Below are positions 62,501 to 64,000 of a stretch of 64,000 nt of DNA, piece by piece. The translations under genes and the position numbers were made by a program. The stretch is from Pseudomonas svalbardensis (GTDB taxonomy: Bacteria; Pseudomonadota; Gammaproteobacteria; Pseudomonadales; Pseudomonadaceae). The stretch is from the NCBI RefSeq assembly GCF_030053115.1, contig NZ_CP125619.1, positions 3,979,501 through 4,043,500 of the forward strand, read 5' to 3'. Within the stretch, counting starts at the first letter, position 1, and each line of letters starts with the position of its first letter. The notes under the pieces are model-generated. The model was given only the letters and a program-made list of their open reading frames with translations. It was not told the origin of the DNA and searched no databases.

Positions 62501-64000
62501 TCAGGCCATTTCAGCCGTGGTCTCGAAGTCGAAGGTCAGCTCGCCGTCCTTGAGATCGATGTGAACCACACCACCATGGTCGGCCAGTTCGCCAAAGAGA
62601 ATCTCTTCCGCCAGCGGACGCTTGATCTTGTCCTGGATCAAACGCGCCATCGGCCGAGCCCCCATTGCCGAGTCGTAGCCGCCGGCTGCCAGCCAACTGC
62701 GCGCCGCGTCCGTCACTTCCAGCTGCACGCGCTTGTCTTCCAGCTGCGCCTGAAGCTCGGTAAGGAACTTGTCCACCACGCTTTTGATGACCTCATGGCT
62801 GAGGCGACCAAACTGGATAATGGTGTCCAGACGGTTGCGGAACTCTGGCGTGAAGCTCTTCTTGATCACTTCCATCGCATCGGACGAGTGGTCCTGATGG
62901 GTGAAACCGATCGAAGCGCGAGCTGCCGTTTCGGCACCGGCGTTGGTCGTCATGATGACGATCACGTTACGGAAATCCGCCTTGCGCCCGTTGTTATCGG
63001 TCAGCGTACCGTGGTCCATCACCTGCAGCAGCAGGTTGAAGACTTCCGGATGCGCCTTCTCGATTTCATCGAGCAACAGCACGCAGTGAGGCTGCTTGGT
63101 GATGGCTTCGGTCAGCAGACCGCCCTGGTCGAACCCAACATAACCTGGAGGTGCACCGATCAGACGCGATACGGTGTGGCGCTCCATGTACTCGGACATG
63201 TCGAAGCGAACCAGCTCGATGCCCAACGCCTTGGCCAGCTGACGCGCCGCTTCGGTTTTACCGACACCGGTAGGCCCTGCGAACAGGAACGAACCGACTG
63301 GCTTGTCAGGCGACTTGAGGCCGGCACGGGACAGTTTGATCGCAGTCGACAGTGAGTCGATCGCGGCATCCTGGCCAAACACTGTCAGTTTCAGGTCACG
63401 CTCAAGGTTACGCAGCAGCTCTCTGTCGGAGCTGTTGACGTGCTTAGGTGGAATCCGCGCGATTTTCGCAACGATGTCCTCGACCTGAGGCACTTCGATA
63501 CGTTTTACACGCTTCTCGATCGGTTGCAGACGCTGGTAGGCACCCGCCTCGTCGATGACGTCGATGGCCTTGTCCGGCATGTGCCGGTCATTGATGTAGC
63601 GTGAGGCCAGCTCAGCCGCCGCACGCAGGGCTTCATCGCTGTATTCAATGCCGTGGTGCGCTTCGAAACGCCCTTTCAGGCCGCGCAGGATGCTGATGGT
63701 GTCTTCTACCGAAGGCTCCGACACATCGACCTTCTGGAAGCGTCGTGCCAAGGCACGGTCCTTCTCGAAGATCCCGCGAAATTCCTGGAACGTGGTCGAA
63801 CCGATGCAACGGATATCACCCGACGACAGCAGCGGCTTGAGCAGGTTCGAGGCATCCATGACGCCACCGGACGCGGCACCCGCACCAATGATGGTGTGGA
63901 TTTCGTCGATGAACAGGATCGCTTGCGGACGTTTTTTCAGCTCATTGAGCAGCGCCTTGAAGCGCTTCTCGAAATCGCCGCGGTATTTGGTCCCGGCCAG
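62501..64000 (-). CDS. clpA: ATP-dependent Clp protease ATP-binding subunit ClpA, C-terminal two thirds
   Basis: The last 499 codons of clpA; the start lies beyond the right edge. The first ATPase domain's Walker B region (LFIDEIHTIIGAGAASGG) and the second domain's Walker A (GPTGVGKT) are present, with LLDEIEKAHPEVFNLLLQVMDHG. The tripeptide IGF before THQDHSSDAM replaces the IGL ClpP-docking loop of E. coli ClpA. It unfolds substrates for ClpP, including those marked by Aat and Bpt. The clpS gene is expected outside the window. Confidence 0.95.
   Translation of the reverse strand: MAGTKYRGDFEKRFKALLNELKKRPQAILFIDEIHTIIGAGAASGGVMDASNLLKPLLSSGDIRCIGSTTFQEFRGIFEKDRALARRFQKVDVSEPSVEDTISILRGLKGRFEAHHGIEYSDEALRAAAELASRYINDRHMPDKAIDVIDEAGAYQRLQPIEKRVKRIEVPQVEDIVAKIARIPPKHVNSSDRELLRNLERDLKLTVFGQDAAIDSLSTAIKLSRAGLKSPDKPVGSFLFAGPTGVGKTEAARQLAKALGIELVRFDMSEYMERHTVSRLIGAPPGYVGFDQGGLLTEAITKQPHCVLLLDEIEKAHPEVFNLLLQVMDHGTLTDNNGRKADFRNVIVIMTTNAGAETAARASIGFTHQDHSSDAMEVIKKSFTPEFRNRLDTIIQFGRLSHEVIKSVVDKFLTELQAQLEDKRVQLEVTDAARSWLAAGGYDSAMGARPMARLIQDKIKRPLAEEILFGELADHGGVVHIDLKDGELTFDFETTAEMA

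Overview
The window looks like chromosome of a Pseudomonas of the fluorescens group. Reasons: high GC content, typical pseudomonad housekeeping blocks (clpA-infA-bpt-aat-trxB-ftsK-lolA-rarA-crcB-serS-cysG and tusDCBE-ybiB), and the short palindromic REP/REPIN-type repeats common in this group. No rRNA, tRNA, CRISPR array or prophage was seen.

Layout. (1) 1-2950: an arsenic resistance operon arsR-arsB-arsC-arsH with a candidate ArsR operator at the left edge. (2) 3120-7188: a periplasmic nitrate reductase operon napEDABC, followed by a methyltransferase. (3) 7932-11295: a secreted HExxH protein and a DHCW-motif cupin gene that is split by a complete IS66-family element. The insertion is documented by matching terminal inverted repeats and a perfect 8-bp target duplication, and removing the element restores a 109-codon gene. 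(4) 11539-14530: small envelope proteins (a lipoprotein, an Arg/Asp-rich secreted protein, a TPR protein with a probable 3' frameshift) and an HxlR regulator. (5) 14669-16845: two overlapping exporter genes (MFS and EamA) divergent from the HxlR gene. (6) 16940-18593: a degraded patch with a truncated AraC regulator, a frameshifted ferritin-like gene and a small membrane protein. (7) An iron-dependent alcohol dehydrogenase and trmK.

(8) 21306-37578 is the most striking part. A single 3625-residue protein carries two complete animal-type haem peroxidase domains. Each is followed by RTX calcium-binding repeats and an Ig-like segment. Three more Ig-like repeats (two almost identical), a final RTX array and a type I secretion C-terminus follow. 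A divergent three-gene type I secretion system (ABC exporter, membrane fusion protein, outer membrane protein) lies 0.7 kb away and is very probably its exporter.

(9) 37683-41074: an NCS1 permease and a nitrilase-family amidase in one operon, divergent from a LysR regulator, with a palindromic site between them; this suggests uptake and hydrolysis of a nitrogen compound. (10) 41105-51470: metabolism and repair genes (isochorismatase-like hydrolase, ggt, ogt, nudK, hemerythrin, GNAT), small hypothetical proteins, the tus sulfur relay genes with ybiB, and a glutathionyl-hydroquinone reductase. (11) 51586-64000: conserved core genes, ending in clpA, which runs off the right edge.
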